Part shown: in pieces, positions 39,683 through 47,817 of the stretch | Layout: each line of letters starts with the position of its first letter | Numbering within the stretch: the first letter of the stretch is position 1 | Origin: Streptomyces rugosispiralis | Lineage (GTDB): Bacteria > Actinomycetota > Actinomycetes > Streptomycetales > Streptomycetaceae | Direction: 5' to 3' | NCBI RefSeq assembly: GCF_024505145.1 | Contig: NZ_JANIAA010000031.1 | Span: 1-64,000 of the forward strand | Length of the DNA stretch: 64,000 bases | The notes under the pieces: generated by a model | Databases searched by the model: none | What the model was told of the DNA's origin: nothing | What the model saw: the letters and a program-made list of their open reading frames with translations, nothing else | Translations under genes and position numbers: made by a program

Positions 39683-40194
39683 TGGCCGCCGCCGACCCCA
39701 TGACGATCCGTATCACCGGCCTGACGGCCGAGCACGCCGCTGAGGTCCTGGCGATCTACCAGCTCGGCATCGAGGAGCGGAACGCCACCTTCGAGACCGC
39801 CGCACCCCGCTGGGAAGCCTTCGACGCGGCCAAACTCCCGGACCACCGGCATGTCGCGGTGGACCACGACGGACGCGTGCTCGGCTGGGTCGCCGCCACG
39901 AAGGTGTCCGACCGCCGCGCGTATGCGGGCGTTGTCGAGCACTCCGTCTACGTCCACCCCGCCGCGCGCGGCCGCGGGGCCGGTCTCGCTCTGCTGAACG
40001 CGCTGATCGTCTCCACGGAAGCGGCGGGCATCTGGACCATCCAATCCGGCATCTTCCCCGAGAACACCGCCAGCCTCGCCCTGCACCAGCGTGCGGGCTT
40101 CCGCGTCATCGGCACCCGCGAACGCGTCGGCCGCCACCATGGCGTATGGCGTGACGTCGTCCTCATCGAGCGGCGGAGTCCGCGGATTACCTGA
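39682..40194 (+). CDS. arsN1: GNAT N-acetyltransferase, ArsN1/phosphinothricin type
   Basis: A 170-residue GNAT acetyltransferase. The core is EHAAEVLAIYQLGIEERNATFETAAPRW, GWVAATKVSDRRAYAGVVEHSVYVHPAARGRGAGLALLNALI (acetyl-CoA loop RGRGAG) and IFPENTASLALHQRAGFRVIGTRERVGRHHGVWRDV. This matches the Pat/Bar-like group that includes ArsN1, which acetylates the arsenic antibiotic arsinothricin and also phosphinothricin. Coupling to arsR with a CVC motif favours the arsinothricin role. No ArsB/Acr3 efflux pump or ArsC reductase is nearby, so this is a minimal two-gene unit. Confidence 0.85.
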   Translation: MAAADPMTIRITGLTAEHAAEVLAIYQLGIEERNATFETAAPRWEAFDAAKLPDHRHVAVDHDGRVLGWVAATKVSDRRAYAGVVEHSVYVHPAARGRGAGLALLNALIVSTEAAGIWTIQSGIFPENTASLALHQRAGFRVIGTRERVGRHHGVWRDVVLIERRSPRIT

Positions 40195-40214
40195 CCCGAA
40201 GCCGGCCGGACGTC

Positions 40215-40607
40215 TCAGCTCGGGCAGGCGGAGCGCAGCGCGGCCCAGGTGTAGGTGCCGACGGCGCCGTCGACCGAGAGGCCGCCGTGGCAGATGCTGT
40301 TGTACTCCTTCTGGAAGCGGAGAACCGCGTTGTAGGTGATGCTCCCGAAGATGCCGTCCACCTGTCCGGAGCTGAGGAATCCGCGGTGGTAGAGCTGGCA
40401 CTGCACCTCGATCACCCGGTTTCCGGTGTCACCGGACTCGGTGAGGGCCGTGCCGCTGTAGTACGTCCTGGAGCAGCTGTAGGACTGCACGGCGGCGGAA
40501 CTCGCCGAGGTGACGCCGGTGGCCATGGCCACGTCGGCGAGGCCGATCGACATGCCGGTCAGGGCGAGCGCCGCGGCCGAGGCGACGACAACCTTGCGGA
40601 TGAGCAT
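40215..40607 (-). CDS. Secreted peptidoglycan-binding-like protein
   Basis: A 130-residue exported protein. Signal peptide MLIRKVVVASAAALALTGMSI ... VAMA. The mature part is one peptidoglycan-binding 1 (PGBD) domain: GNRVIEVQCQLYHRGFLSSGQVDGIFGSITYNAVLRFQKEYN ... VDGAVGTYTWAALRSA, preceded by a Cys-containing segment (YSCSRTYYSG). There is no catalytic domain. The same ectodomain layout occurs in the membrane HTH protein encoded divergently at 40915-41649. It probably sticks to the cell wall outside the membrane. Confidence 0.85.
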   Translation of the reverse strand: MLIRKVVVASAAALALTGMSIGLADVAMATGVTSASSAAVQSYSCSRTYYSGTALTESGDTGNRVIEVQCQLYHRGFLSSGQVDGIFGSITYNAVLRFQKEYNSICHGGLSVDGAVGTYTWAALRSACPS

Positions 40608-40914
40608 CAGTCAGTACCTTTCGTCGGGAGGAGTACGCGGGGCGACTCCACGGCTTCGGTGACCCGTGGCCGTAACCCACTGTTCTCGGGGGACCTGGTG
40701 CTTCACCAGCCGGGATGAACAACCGGAGATGTCCCGGGACCTCCCCGGCGGCCGGCTGCGATCTCCTCGTGCTCCTGACGTGATCCTGGGAAATCCCGCG
40801 TCCCCGTACGTGATGTCCGGATCTGGCGCCTGGAAGTGGGACAGCGGCGGCGAAAGCGCTCCACGACCGGCCGGATGGGAGGAGACTCTGGGCGGGCTAC
40901 GAAGGGGGAGCGTA
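40608..40914. other. Divergent intergenic region
   Basis: A 307-bp gap between the secreted PGBD gene and the first HTH-TM gene. It probably carries both promoters. I see no strong repeat, dyad or additional gene. Confidence 0.4.
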
Positions 40915-41649
40915 GTGAGATGGAGAGCACTGCCTCCGTCACTCGACTCGAACGGGCGGCGGTTCGTAGGACAGCTGCGACTGTTGAAGGACCGCAGCGG
41001 CCTCAGCTTGGCTTCCCTCCAGGCGAAGACCCCCTTCAGCGGCTCCTCGTGGGAGCGCTACCTCAATGGCAAGGTCCTGCCTCCCGAGACGGCCGTCGAG
41101 GCCATGGCCAGGATCGCCGGCGAGGATGCCGCACCCTTGCTCGAGTTGCGGGACGCCGCCGAACGGACCTGGAACACGGTCTCGGACGCCGACTCCACGG
41201 CCGGAGGCGATACGGCGCGGGGTGCGCCGGAATCCGAGGTGCCGCGGATACGCGTCGTGGCGCTGTCCGTGGCCGCGGGGGCGCTCCTGCTCTCCGCGGT
41301 GGTTTCCGTCCTGCTGGTCATGGACGCCCGGCATCCGAGGGCCGGGAGCAGACAGGGGGCCGCCGCCGACGTCGGGAAGTACGTCTGCGAGTACACCCGG
41401 CGCGACGACCTGGTGTTCGCCGGGAACAGCACGGCCATGTCCCATCGGGTCATGCTCAACAGCACGGGCCCCGACGCCGCCGAGGTGCAGTGTCTGCTCC
41501 AGCGCCACAAGCTGTCCCCGGGAGACATCGACGGATACTTCGGCCCGCAGACGGAAGCGCAGGTCAAGCGGTTGCAGCGGCAGGACGATGTTCCCGCCGA
41601 CGGTGTCGTGGGGGAGCAGACGTGGGCGCTTCTGCGCCACGTGGAGTGA
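40915..41649 (+). CDS. HTH-TM protein with extracytoplasmic PGBD domain
   Basis: A 244-residue protein with GTG 40915 after GGGGGAG. Residues about 20-75 form an XRE-like HTH (FVGQLRLLKDRSGLSLASLQAKTPFSGSSWERYLNGKVLPPETAVEAM). One membrane helix is near 110-132 (VVALSVAAGALLLSAVVSVLLVM). The outer part is a Cys-containing segment (KYVCEYTRRDDLVFAGN) plus a peptidoglycan-binding 1 domain (GPDAAEVQCLLQRHKLSPGDIDGYFGPQTEAQVKRLQ ... WALLRHVE). This is the first of three adjacent paralogues. The layout is that of a membrane-bound regulator that reads a cell-wall signal, by inference. Confidence 0.85.
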   Translation: MRWRALPPSLDSNGRRFVGQLRLLKDRSGLSLASLQAKTPFSGSSWERYLNGKVLPPETAVEAMARIAGEDAAPLLELRDAAERTWNTVSDADSTAGGDTARGAPESEVPRIRVVALSVAAGALLLSAVVSVLLVMDARHPRAGSRQGAAADVGKYVCEYTRRDDLVFAGNSTAMSHRVMLNSTGPDAAEVQCLLQRHKLSPGDIDGYFGPQTEAQVKRLQRQDDVPADGVVGEQTWALLRHVE

Positions 41650-41680
41650 ATACCCGGTCGTGACAAGGAGGGCTCGGCGC

Positions 41681-42583
41681 GTGGAGAACTCGCGGAGGAC
41701 GTCCCGCTGGCGCGAACTGCCCCTGACCCTGCCCGCGGAATGCGTGCGGTTGGTCACCGATCTGCGGGAGCTGAAGGCCCGCAGTGGCCTGAACCTGGCC
41801 GAGTTGGCGGAGGCGACAGCCATCAGCAAGTCGTCCTGGGAGCGGTATCTCAACGGGAAGCAGTTCCCGCCACGCCACGCCGTCGCGGCCTTGTGCCAGG
41901 TGGTGGGGGAGACCGACTCGGGAATCCTGGCCCGGTGGGCCCTGGCGGACGCGGCCTGGAGCTGTCGCGAGCACGCCATCGCGACCGGCCACGTCCACTC
42001 GTCCCCCACTACTGGGCACGCCGCTGCGGTCGGGCCCGAGGTCCCAGCCCCGCGCCGGCCCCCCGGTCCGTTGCACCGAGCGCTCCTGGCGGCCTCCGTC
42101 CTCATCACCAGACGGCCTCGAACCGCTACGGCCGGCGTCGTGCTCGTATGCGCGGCGATGATCACCCCGGCCGCCATCTACCACATGACGCACGCCGCCA
42201 CCCGTGCGTCACGCGCCCGCCCGCCCGTCTGCCGACTGGGGTCCTGCGAAGGCCGCAACCCTCGCACCACGGCCTGCGAGGACCCCATCACCGTGGCATC
42301 GCATACGGCCGCTGACGGCACCCGACTCGAAATCCGCCTCAGCCCGAGCTGCCGGGCGGGCTGGATCCGTACCCGTACCACGCACAAAGGCTTCCGCATC
42401 GAGATCACCGGACCGGGAGGACACCGCCAGAGCGCCGTGGTGACCACCTTGCCGTCGGACCAGGGCCCGGTCACCACTGCCATGATCTCCGCGGCTCATC
42501 CCTCCCGCCTTCGTGCTTGCTACTACCCGTCCGCTCATCAACCCGGCAGGGAATGCTTCGACGGCGCCGATGCCCCGACGTGA
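41681..42583 (+). CDS. HTH-TM protein with DUF2690-like outer domain
   Basis: A 300-residue protein; GTG 41681 is chosen for AAGGAGGG upstream. The N-terminal HTH (LVTDLRELKARSGLNLAELAEATAISKSSWERYLNGKQFPPRHAVAAL) is closely related to its left neighbour's. One helix lies near 150-172 (TATAGVVLVCAAMITPAAIYHM). The outer domain (RLGSCEGRNPRTTACEDPITVASHTAADGTRLEIRLSPSCRAGWIRTRT) has the paired Cys and Trp-Arg pattern of DUF2690. It follows the first paralogue by 31 bp on the same strand. The last 46 bp overlap the convergent AraC gene. Confidence 0.85.
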   Translation: MENSRRTSRWRELPLTLPAECVRLVTDLRELKARSGLNLAELAEATAISKSSWERYLNGKQFPPRHAVAALCQVVGETDSGILARWALADAAWSCREHAIATGHVHSSPTTGHAAAVGPEVPAPRRPPGPLHRALLAASVLITRRPRTATAGVVLVCAAMITPAAIYHMTHAATRASRARPPVCRLGSCEGRNPRTTACEDPITVASHTAADGTRLEIRLSPSCRAGWIRTRTTHKGFRIEITGPGGHRQSAVVTTLPSDQGPVTTAMISAAHPSRLRACYYPSAHQPGRECFDGADAPT

Positions 42584-43509
42584 GGGGGCGCGGCGACGGT
42601 GCCCACAACCGTGGCCCGGGACCCAGCTCCCCGGATCCGCCCCTTGCGGTATTCGCCGGGAGAGATCCCATAGGTCTTCTTGAAGACCCTGCCGAACACC
42701 GCGTCATCCTGAAATCCCCATCGGGCGCGGATCTCCCCGACCGTCCGGCCGGCGTGGGACGCGTCCGCCAGATCGGCGCGGCAGCGTTCCAGCCGCTCTT
42801 GACGGATGAACCCACGGACCGTCCGCTGATCCTGCTGGAAGAGATGTTGCAGGTACCGCAGGGAGATGTGGTGCTCGGCAGCGATCAGCGCGGGGGACAG
42901 TTGCGGCTGGTTCAGATGCTGAATGACAAACCTCTCGATTTCCTTGATGAGTTCCGCCTTCGGCGAGGAGGAAATCACCTCCGGCCGCTCCACCATGCTG
43001 GCGAGAAACATGGCCGAGAGGTCTATGACGACTGATCCGAGGCGCCCGACCGGGGCCGATTCCAGCATCGCGCACTGGTCGGCGACTCCTTCCAGGAACC
43101 GGGCCAGCACCACCCCGGGCCCGTTCCTCAGCGGCATCGGCCCGCGCGTCAGGTTTCGCGACGCACACGCCGGAATGGGGACGGCGCTGCGCGGCAATTG
43201 CACAACGACCGCCTGTTCCGGATTCTCCCGGCCGAGCAGCGACAGGTCGAGCGGCGGTGTCTCCTCCCGCAGGACAAAGGCGGTGGCTCCCTGGTGAGTT
43301 CGCGCGGAGGTTCCTGCTCGCCCCTGTAACGGCGACGGATCCTGATGGAACGAGAGCACGATGATCCAGCTCCCCGGGTTGGGCTGGAGGAACGTACGGT
43401 ATTCCCCTTCCCGTGCCGGTGCGAGGTGCTGAACCACCGAAATACGCACCAGGCCAAGGTCCAGCACCCTTATGCCACGGGAATCCACACAGGTGTCGTG
43501 CGACGTCAA
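42538..43509 (-). CDS. AraC-family transcriptional regulator
   Basis: A 323-residue regulator. The N-terminal half is an AraC-binding-like sensor (ISVVQHLAPAREGEYRTFLQPNPGSWIIVLSFHQ). The C-terminal AraC HTH pair is complete: LSPALIAAEHHISLRYLQHLFQQDQRTVRGFIRQERLERCRADL, then RTVGEIRARWGFQDDAVFGRVFKKTYGISPGEYRKG. Length fits the family. It lies between the second and third HTH-TM paralogues, pointing left, and its 3' end overlaps the 3' end of the second paralogue by 46 bp. Confidence 0.92.
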   Translation of the reverse strand: MTSHDTCVDSRGIRVLDLGLVRISVVQHLAPAREGEYRTFLQPNPGSWIIVLSFHQDPSPLQGRAGTSARTHQGATAFVLREETPPLDLSLLGRENPEQAVVVQLPRSAVPIPACASRNLTRGPMPLRNGPGVVLARFLEGVADQCAMLESAPVGRLGSVVIDLSAMFLASMVERPEVISSSPKAELIKEIERFVIQHLNQPQLSPALIAAEHHISLRYLQHLFQQDQRTVRGFIRQERLERCRADLADASHAGRTVGEIRARWGFQDDAVFGRVFKKTYGISPGEYRKGRIRGAGSRATVVGTVAAPPHVGASAPSKHSLPG

Positions 43510-43729
43510 AACCTAAGTGCCTTTCGTGCGACCGAGGGAATTCGGACTTCCCCGGGACAGCGAACCCGCTCACCACGTGGGCTCACGTTCACCCCCGTGT
43601 GAAGCGCTTCCCCCTACACTCTTGACACCTCGGGCCGGCTCAGGAAGGGATCAGGCGTCCCATGGGACATCCTGAGACGCCACACGGTCCGGGGCGCACG
43701 ACAAGGCGGGACATACGGGGGGAAACGGC

Positions 43730-44521
43730 ATGGGGGCGGCGAACGCCGACGCACCGAGGGGGTTGCCTCATGAAGGCACTCTCGCTCTGGCCTCCCCGGC
43801 CGGACGGCAGCTGGTGGCCGAACTGCGGCGCGTCAAACAGACGTCGGGGCTGAGCTTCGCCCGGCTGGAAAGCCGGACCCACTACAGCAAGGCGTCGCTC
43901 GAGCGTTACGTCAACGGCAAGCTGTTTCCCGGGCGCGACGCGGTCGAGGACATCGCGCGGGCGTGCGACGCCGACCCCGGGCCGCTGCTGGAATTCTGGG
44001 ACGACGCGCTGAAAGCGGCCATTGCGGCGCGGGAAGCCACTCCGCCTCTCGAGATCGCGACGGATACGGAACCACCGATGCCCGCCGATGAGTCAACTCA
44101 TCGGCCGCGCGGCCCGCTCCGCAACCGGCGAAACCTGGTTCTGCTCGCCGGACTGGGAATGGGCATCGCGTTATCCGCGGTCCTGGCCTTTCCATGGTCC
44201 GACCGGACGACCACTCCCAAGCCCCCGACATCCGGATGCCGCGACTATTACGCGGACATCCATGTGTACACAACGGGGAAAGTCTGCTGGAAATCGGCCA
44301 CCGCCACGGTGAACGGGTACGTGGAGAACCCGAACAGCGCGGGGGAGGCCACGGCCCAGCTCTGCGTCTCCGATCACCCGGGTGTCTGCTCGCAGATCAT
44401 TGATCTCGCCTCCGCGGTGCCGGGCAAGGGCACGCGCTACCACCGGACGGTCCACCTTCCCGCCGGACACGGTGTGTGGGTCCGCGCCTGTGCGAAGGGT
44501 CTCTGTACGCAATGGGACTAG
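43730..44521 (+). CDS. HTH-TM protein with Cys-rich outer domain
   Basis: A 263-residue protein, the third paralogue. HTH: LVAELRRVKQTSGLSFARLESRTHYSKASLERYVNGKLFPGRDAVEDIARACDADPGPLLEFWDDAL. One helix near 135-155 (RNLVLLAGLGMGIALSAVLAF). The outer domain of about 100 residues (SGCRDYYADIHVYTTGKVCWKSATATVNGYVENPNSAGEATAQLCVSDHPGVC) has six cysteines and looks like a secreted beta domain, not PGBD or DUF2690. It is separated from its relatives by the AraC gene. The 220-bp gap before it contains no other gene. Confidence 0.82.
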   Translation: MGAANADAPRGLPHEGTLALASPAGRQLVAELRRVKQTSGLSFARLESRTHYSKASLERYVNGKLFPGRDAVEDIARACDADPGPLLEFWDDALKAAIAAREATPPLEIATDTEPPMPADESTHRPRGPLRNRRNLVLLAGLGMGIALSAVLAFPWSDRTTTPKPPTSGCRDYYADIHVYTTGKVCWKSATATVNGYVENPNSAGEATAQLCVSDHPGVCSQIIDLASAVPGKGTRYHRTVHLPAGHGVWVRACAKGLCTQWD

Positions 44522-44533
44522 CGGCACACCTCC

Positions 44534-44990
44534 TCAGCCGCCCCGAAGGGCCGGCCAGGTGACCGGATCCGGCCATTCTTCGGCCGGGTCCTGCCTGCCC
44601 GAGACGTCGGCCATCCGCTCCGGGGCGGGGCGGGCGGCCGGGTCCTTGTCGAGGCAGCGGCGTATCAGGTCGGCGAGTACCGGGGCGTTCCGCGCCACTC
44701 GCTCGACGACATCCGTGCTCGGCGGTTCGTAGATCACCCGGTGGATGACGCCCCCGGTCGATCCTTCGCCGAACGGCGCCTGGCCGGTCGCCGCGAGTGC
44801 CAGGACCGAGCCCACATACGTCGGTGCCGTTGGCCGAGTCGAGATCCGTGACGCGCACGCCCCCGTCGGGCGCGACCTCGAACGCAGCGTGGAGTCGGGA
44901 CACCCCCGTGGCCACGACACGCACATTCGCCTCGGCACCCCGGCCGATGACCGTTCTCCCCGCCAGCGGCGTAGATGATCCGCACGGCAC
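44534..44990 (-). pseudogene. Remnant of an FHA/Ser-Thr kinase gene
   Basis: Reading leftward, one frame encodes an FHA domain start (GRTVIGRGAEANVRVVATGVSRLHAAFEV ... DLDSANGTDV, the GR and NGT motifs included) until about 44815. A second frame then encodes the end of a Ser/Thr kinase domain (GSVLALAATGQAPFGEGSTGGVIHRVIYEPP ... LADLIRRCLDKDPAARP). Kinase subdomains I-VIII are absent. The two parts are joined by a frame change, so this is a collapsed gene left after internal deletion. Confidence 0.75.
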
Positions 44991-45248
44991 CGTCCCTCCA
45001 TAGTGGCTGTGGTCGCGAGGGGCGTGTCGAGTCTGATCCCCGCTGCTCAGGGAGTCATTGGCAGCGAGCGCAGAGTCTTTGACCGCTCGCGCAGTCTTGT
45101 GCGGGGCGACGTCCCAGCAGGTCAGCGGATGGGACGTCCCGGGAAATCCTCAATCCGCCACGCTCCCTGCCGGACCCGCCGGATCAGCCCGCAGACTCGT
45201 CAGTGCGTTGTCCGAACGAGACAACGCATGCCAAGAAAAGGGGGATCC

Positions 45249-45647
45249 ATGCGCCCTGTCAGGCATGCCACCTTCGCCGTGGCAGCTGCCTTCACCCTGG
45301 CTGCGTCAGCCGCGTTCACCCTGGCCATGCCGGGAGCCGCCAATGCCGCTCCGAGCGCCTGGGGCGACAACTGTCCGTCCTCGTACTTCTGCGTCTGGGA
45401 CGGCTACAGCGGGACCGGCCATATCTGCAAGTGGCAGGACGATTCCTACAACTGGTACGAGGAATGTTCCTGGGCCGACACCGCGCATCCGAAGTCGGTC
45501 TACAACCACGGAACGTCGGGGCTGGGGGTGCACATTTACCGGTACCCGGGCATGGAAAGCCAGATCGGGGACTGCGTCACCCAAGGCAAGAAGGTCAATC
45601 TCGCGGGCAACTATTTCATCGGATCGCACGAGTGGAACTGCTACTAA
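45249..45647 (+). CDS. Secreted peptidase-inhibitor I36-like protein
   Basis: A 132-residue secreted protein. Signal peptide MRPVRHATFAVAAAFTLAAS ... ANA, then an SMPI-like domain of about 95 residues: APSAWGDNCPSSYFCVWDGYSGTGHICKWQDDSYNWYEECSW ... HIYRYPGMESQIGDCVTQGKKVNLAGNY. Cysteines pair as in the I36 inhibitor family (Streptomyces metalloproteinase inhibitor-like). The ATG at 45249 follows an AAAAGGGGG ribosome site; an upstream in-frame ATG at 45228 is possible. Inhibition is not proven; many relatives are simply small exported beta-gamma-crystallin-like proteins. Confidence 0.85.
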   Translation: MRPVRHATFAVAAAFTLAASAAFTLAMPGAANAAPSAWGDNCPSSYFCVWDGYSGTGHICKWQDDSYNWYEECSWADTAHPKSVYNHGTSGLGVHIYRYPGMESQIGDCVTQGKKVNLAGNYFIGSHEWNCY

Positions 45648-45747
45648 AATTCGCGGACAGCGCGAGCCGAAGGCAGCACGCCGCCGGTTGCCTGGCCTGT
45701 CGGACGCCCGGCGTCAGGTGCAGAGAGGCGGGGCCCGGTGGGTGGGT

Positions 45748-46098
45748 CCCGCCCTTCATCGTCATTGTGCCGTTGAAGTCGTTGGCGACTCCGCCGCCGA
45801 AGCCGGTCGCGGTGTTGCGTTCGACGGTGCTGCGGTCCAGGTTGAGCTGCCCACCGTTGTTGTAGAGGCCACCACCGGTAGTCGCGAGATTGTCCTTGAT
45901 GGTCGTGTCGTTCAGGTTCAGCGTGCCCTGGTCGCTCAGGGCGCCGCCGCCCATGTTGCTGATGGCGCCGCCGCTGACCGTGAGCGACTTCAGGGTGAGG
46001 TGGGCGCGAGGGTGATGCGGCCGCCGTTGGCGTTGGCCCGGTTGATGGCAGGTACCGACCGCGACGGCCATGGCGCCGGACCGCGAAATGAACCTCAT
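45748..46098 (-). pseudogene. Decayed right-handed beta-helix secreted protein gene
   Basis: A signal-like start (MRFISRSGAMAVAVG) is followed by a frame jump. ANANGGRITLAP is readable in another frame, then HLTLKSLTVSGGAISNMGGGALSDQGTLNLNDTTIKDNLATTGGGLYNNGG returns in the first frame. This is a polymorphic beta-helix (Chlamydia-PMP-like) repeat protein that has lost internal segments. It also stops short after about 117 residues with a replaced tail. Non-functional as read. Confidence 0.7.
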
Positions 46099-46266
46099 CG
46101 TTACGCCTTCCTCAGCACTGAGTGAAGCGGCGCATCGCCGGTCTCAGCGGGCTCGCTGGTCAACCGGGATGGCAAGATGACGTTCTCTTTCTCACGACAG
46201 GTGATCGCGCCCTCACCAGGTGTGCCGCCAAACGGGTCCGGTCCTTGCGACCCCCTGCTGGGCGGC

Positions 46267-47052
46267 TCAGACCTGTCGGCCCCAGTCCAGGCGGTCGGCC
46301 AGGCCGGCGGCCGTGAAGGCGGCTGCCAACTCGTCGCGGCCCTCGGTGAAGTGGGCCCAGCCGTCGTAGTGGACCGGAACGACGCGGCGGGCGCCGAGGA
46401 CCCGGGTGGCCTCGGCGGCCTGGGCGCTGTCCAGGACGATCGGCGCGCCGTCGAAGAGCATGGGGAAGCGGGGGGCTCCGGCGAAGAGGACGGCGGTGTC
46501 CACCGGGGCGAAACGCTCGGCGATCCGCTGGACCGCGTCGAGCGAGGCGTTGTCGCCGCTGACGTAGACCGTGGGCAGGCCCTCCCCGGTGAGGACGAAG
46601 CCGACGACCTGGCCGGAGACCGGTTCGATCTCCTCGCGCGTCCCGGGCCCATGGATGGCGGGTACGCCGGTCACGGTCACGGTGCCGCCGTCGGGACGCT
46701 CCAGCTCGATGGACTCCCAGTCGGCCAGCCCCTTGGCCTTCTCCCCGAGGCGTTGTCCGCCACCGGGGGTGGTGAGGGTGAGCGGGACGTCGGCGAGCAG
46801 GGCCCGGCCGGAGGTGTCGAGGTTGTCGGGGTGCTCGTCGTGCGAGAGCAGGACCACGTCGATGGGGCCGAGGTCGGCGGGGGCGGCGGTGGCGGGGGCG
46901 GTCTTGGTCAGGACGGGGCCGGACGACCCGTAGTCGCCGGGGCCGTCGAAGGTCGGGTCGGTCAGGAACCGCAGGCCGCCGTACTCGAAGAGGGCGGTCG
47001 GGCCGCCGAAAGTCCGTACCGGGAACTGGTCGGTTGCGCGGAGAGCGGTCAC
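46267..47052 (-). CDS. Metallo-beta-lactamase-fold hydrolase (UlaG-like)
   Basis: A 261-residue MBL-fold enzyme. Metal-site region: VVLLSHDEHPDNLDTSGRALL (HxxHxD-type), VTGVPAIHGPG, and YVSGDNASLDAV. The C-terminal HYDGWAHFTEGRDELAAAF is typical of the UlaG-like branch. GTG 47052. It is divergent from a CGNR-type regulator, with an inverted repeat shared between them. The substrate is unknown. Confidence 0.85.
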   Translation of the reverse strand: MTALRATDQFPVRTFGGPTALFEYGGLRFLTDPTFDGPGDYGSSGPVLTKTAPATAAPADLGPIDVVLLSHDEHPDNLDTSGRALLADVPLTLTTPGGGQRLGEKAKGLADWESIELERPDGGTVTVTGVPAIHGPGTREEIEPVSGQVVGFVLTGEGLPTVYVSGDNASLDAVQRIAERFAPVDTAVLFAGAPRFPMLFDGAPIVLDSAQAAEATRVLGARRVVPVHYDGWAHFTEGRDELAAAFTAAGLADRLDWGRQV

Positions 47053-47064
47053 GAGAAACAACAC

Positions 47065-47119
47065 CTCACGGATAGATTCGATCGAACCGTGAGATGACTC
47101 TAAGCACTTCTCACGGATA
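47065..47119. promoter_or_regulatory. Operator-like repeats between MBL hydrolase and CGNR regulator
   Basis: CTCACGG (47065-47071) and CCGTGAG (47087-47093) form an inverted repeat with a 15-bp spacer. CTCACGGATA at 47065-47074 recurs exactly at 47110-47119 (45 bp apart). Three half-sites in the divergent gap suggest control of both genes by one regulator, probably the CGNR protein. Confidence 0.65.
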
Positions 47120-47134
47120 CGCGCAAGCCGTACC

Positions 47135-47740
47135 ATGAGAGCCATGAAGGAGTACGCGAGGGAGGAACCGGCCCTGCCGCCCGCGACGGGCGAGGAGGAG
47201 CACCTCTCCCTCGCCCTCGCCAACAGCGCCATTGCCATGGCCGGCGGGCATACGGTCGATCTCCTGGGGACTCCCGCGCAGGCCAACCACTGGCTGACGG
47301 AGCGCGGCCTCGCCCCGGTCGACGCCGGCATGAGGGAAATGTGTGCGGCGCAGGTGCGCTCGCTCCGCGAGCAGATCAGGTCGCTGTTCGCCTCCCGCGC
47401 CGCGGGACTCCCCGCCCTCCCCGCCGCCGTCGCGGCCATCAACGACGCGATGACCCGCGTCCCCACGGCCCCGCTGCTGCGATGGGACGACAAGGCCGGC
47501 CCCTACCGCGCGACCTCCCACCCCACCACCGAGATCGTCGACCACGCTCTGGCAACCGTCGCCGCCGACGCCGCCGACCTCCTCACCGGCCCGGACGCCG
47601 AACGCCTCACCGCATGCGGCTCCACCCCCTGCAACCGCTACCTGCTCCGCCACGGCCGCCGCCACTGGTGCTCCACCCGCTGCGGCGACCGCGCCCGCGC
47701 CGCCCGCGCGTACGCCCGCCGCACTCGGCCCGGGGTGTGA
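47135..47740 (+). CDS. CGNR zinc-finger / ABATE-domain regulator
   Basis: A 201-residue protein. The N-terminal domain is the ABATE/stress-response half (LSLALANSAIAMAGGHTVDLLGTPAQANHWLTERGL ... MCAAQVRSLREQIRSLFASR). The C-terminal zinc finger is LTACGSTPCNRYLLRHGRRHWCSTRCGDRARAARAYARR, with the four cysteines of the CGNR motif. Such proteins act as transcription regulators in actinobacteria. It is divergent from the MBL-fold hydrolase. Confidence 0.87.
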   Translation: MRAMKEYAREEPALPPATGEEEHLSLALANSAIAMAGGHTVDLLGTPAQANHWLTERGLAPVDAGMREMCAAQVRSLREQIRSLFASRAAGLPALPAAVAAINDAMTRVPTAPLLRWDDKAGPYRATSHPTTEIVDHALATVAADAADLLTGPDAERLTACGSTPCNRYLLRHGRRHWCSTRCGDRARAARAYARRTRPGV

Positions 47741-47772
47741 GCCTGAAGAATGGCGAGAGGCGCATTTGCGGT

Positions 47773-47787
47773 TACCCCTACCGGGTA
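47773..47787 (+). promoter_or_regulatory. CsoR-type copper operator over a -10 box
   Basis: TACCC-N5-GGGTA (47773-47787) matches the CsoR box of actinobacteria. It runs into a -10-like TATATT (47786-47791) upstream of the ATG at 47818, so CsoR binding would block transcription until copper relieves it. Regulator CsoR itself is not in the window. Confidence 0.75.
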
Positions 47788-47817
47788 TATTGGCGGAGTC
47801 GCTCACCGAGAGCAGGG

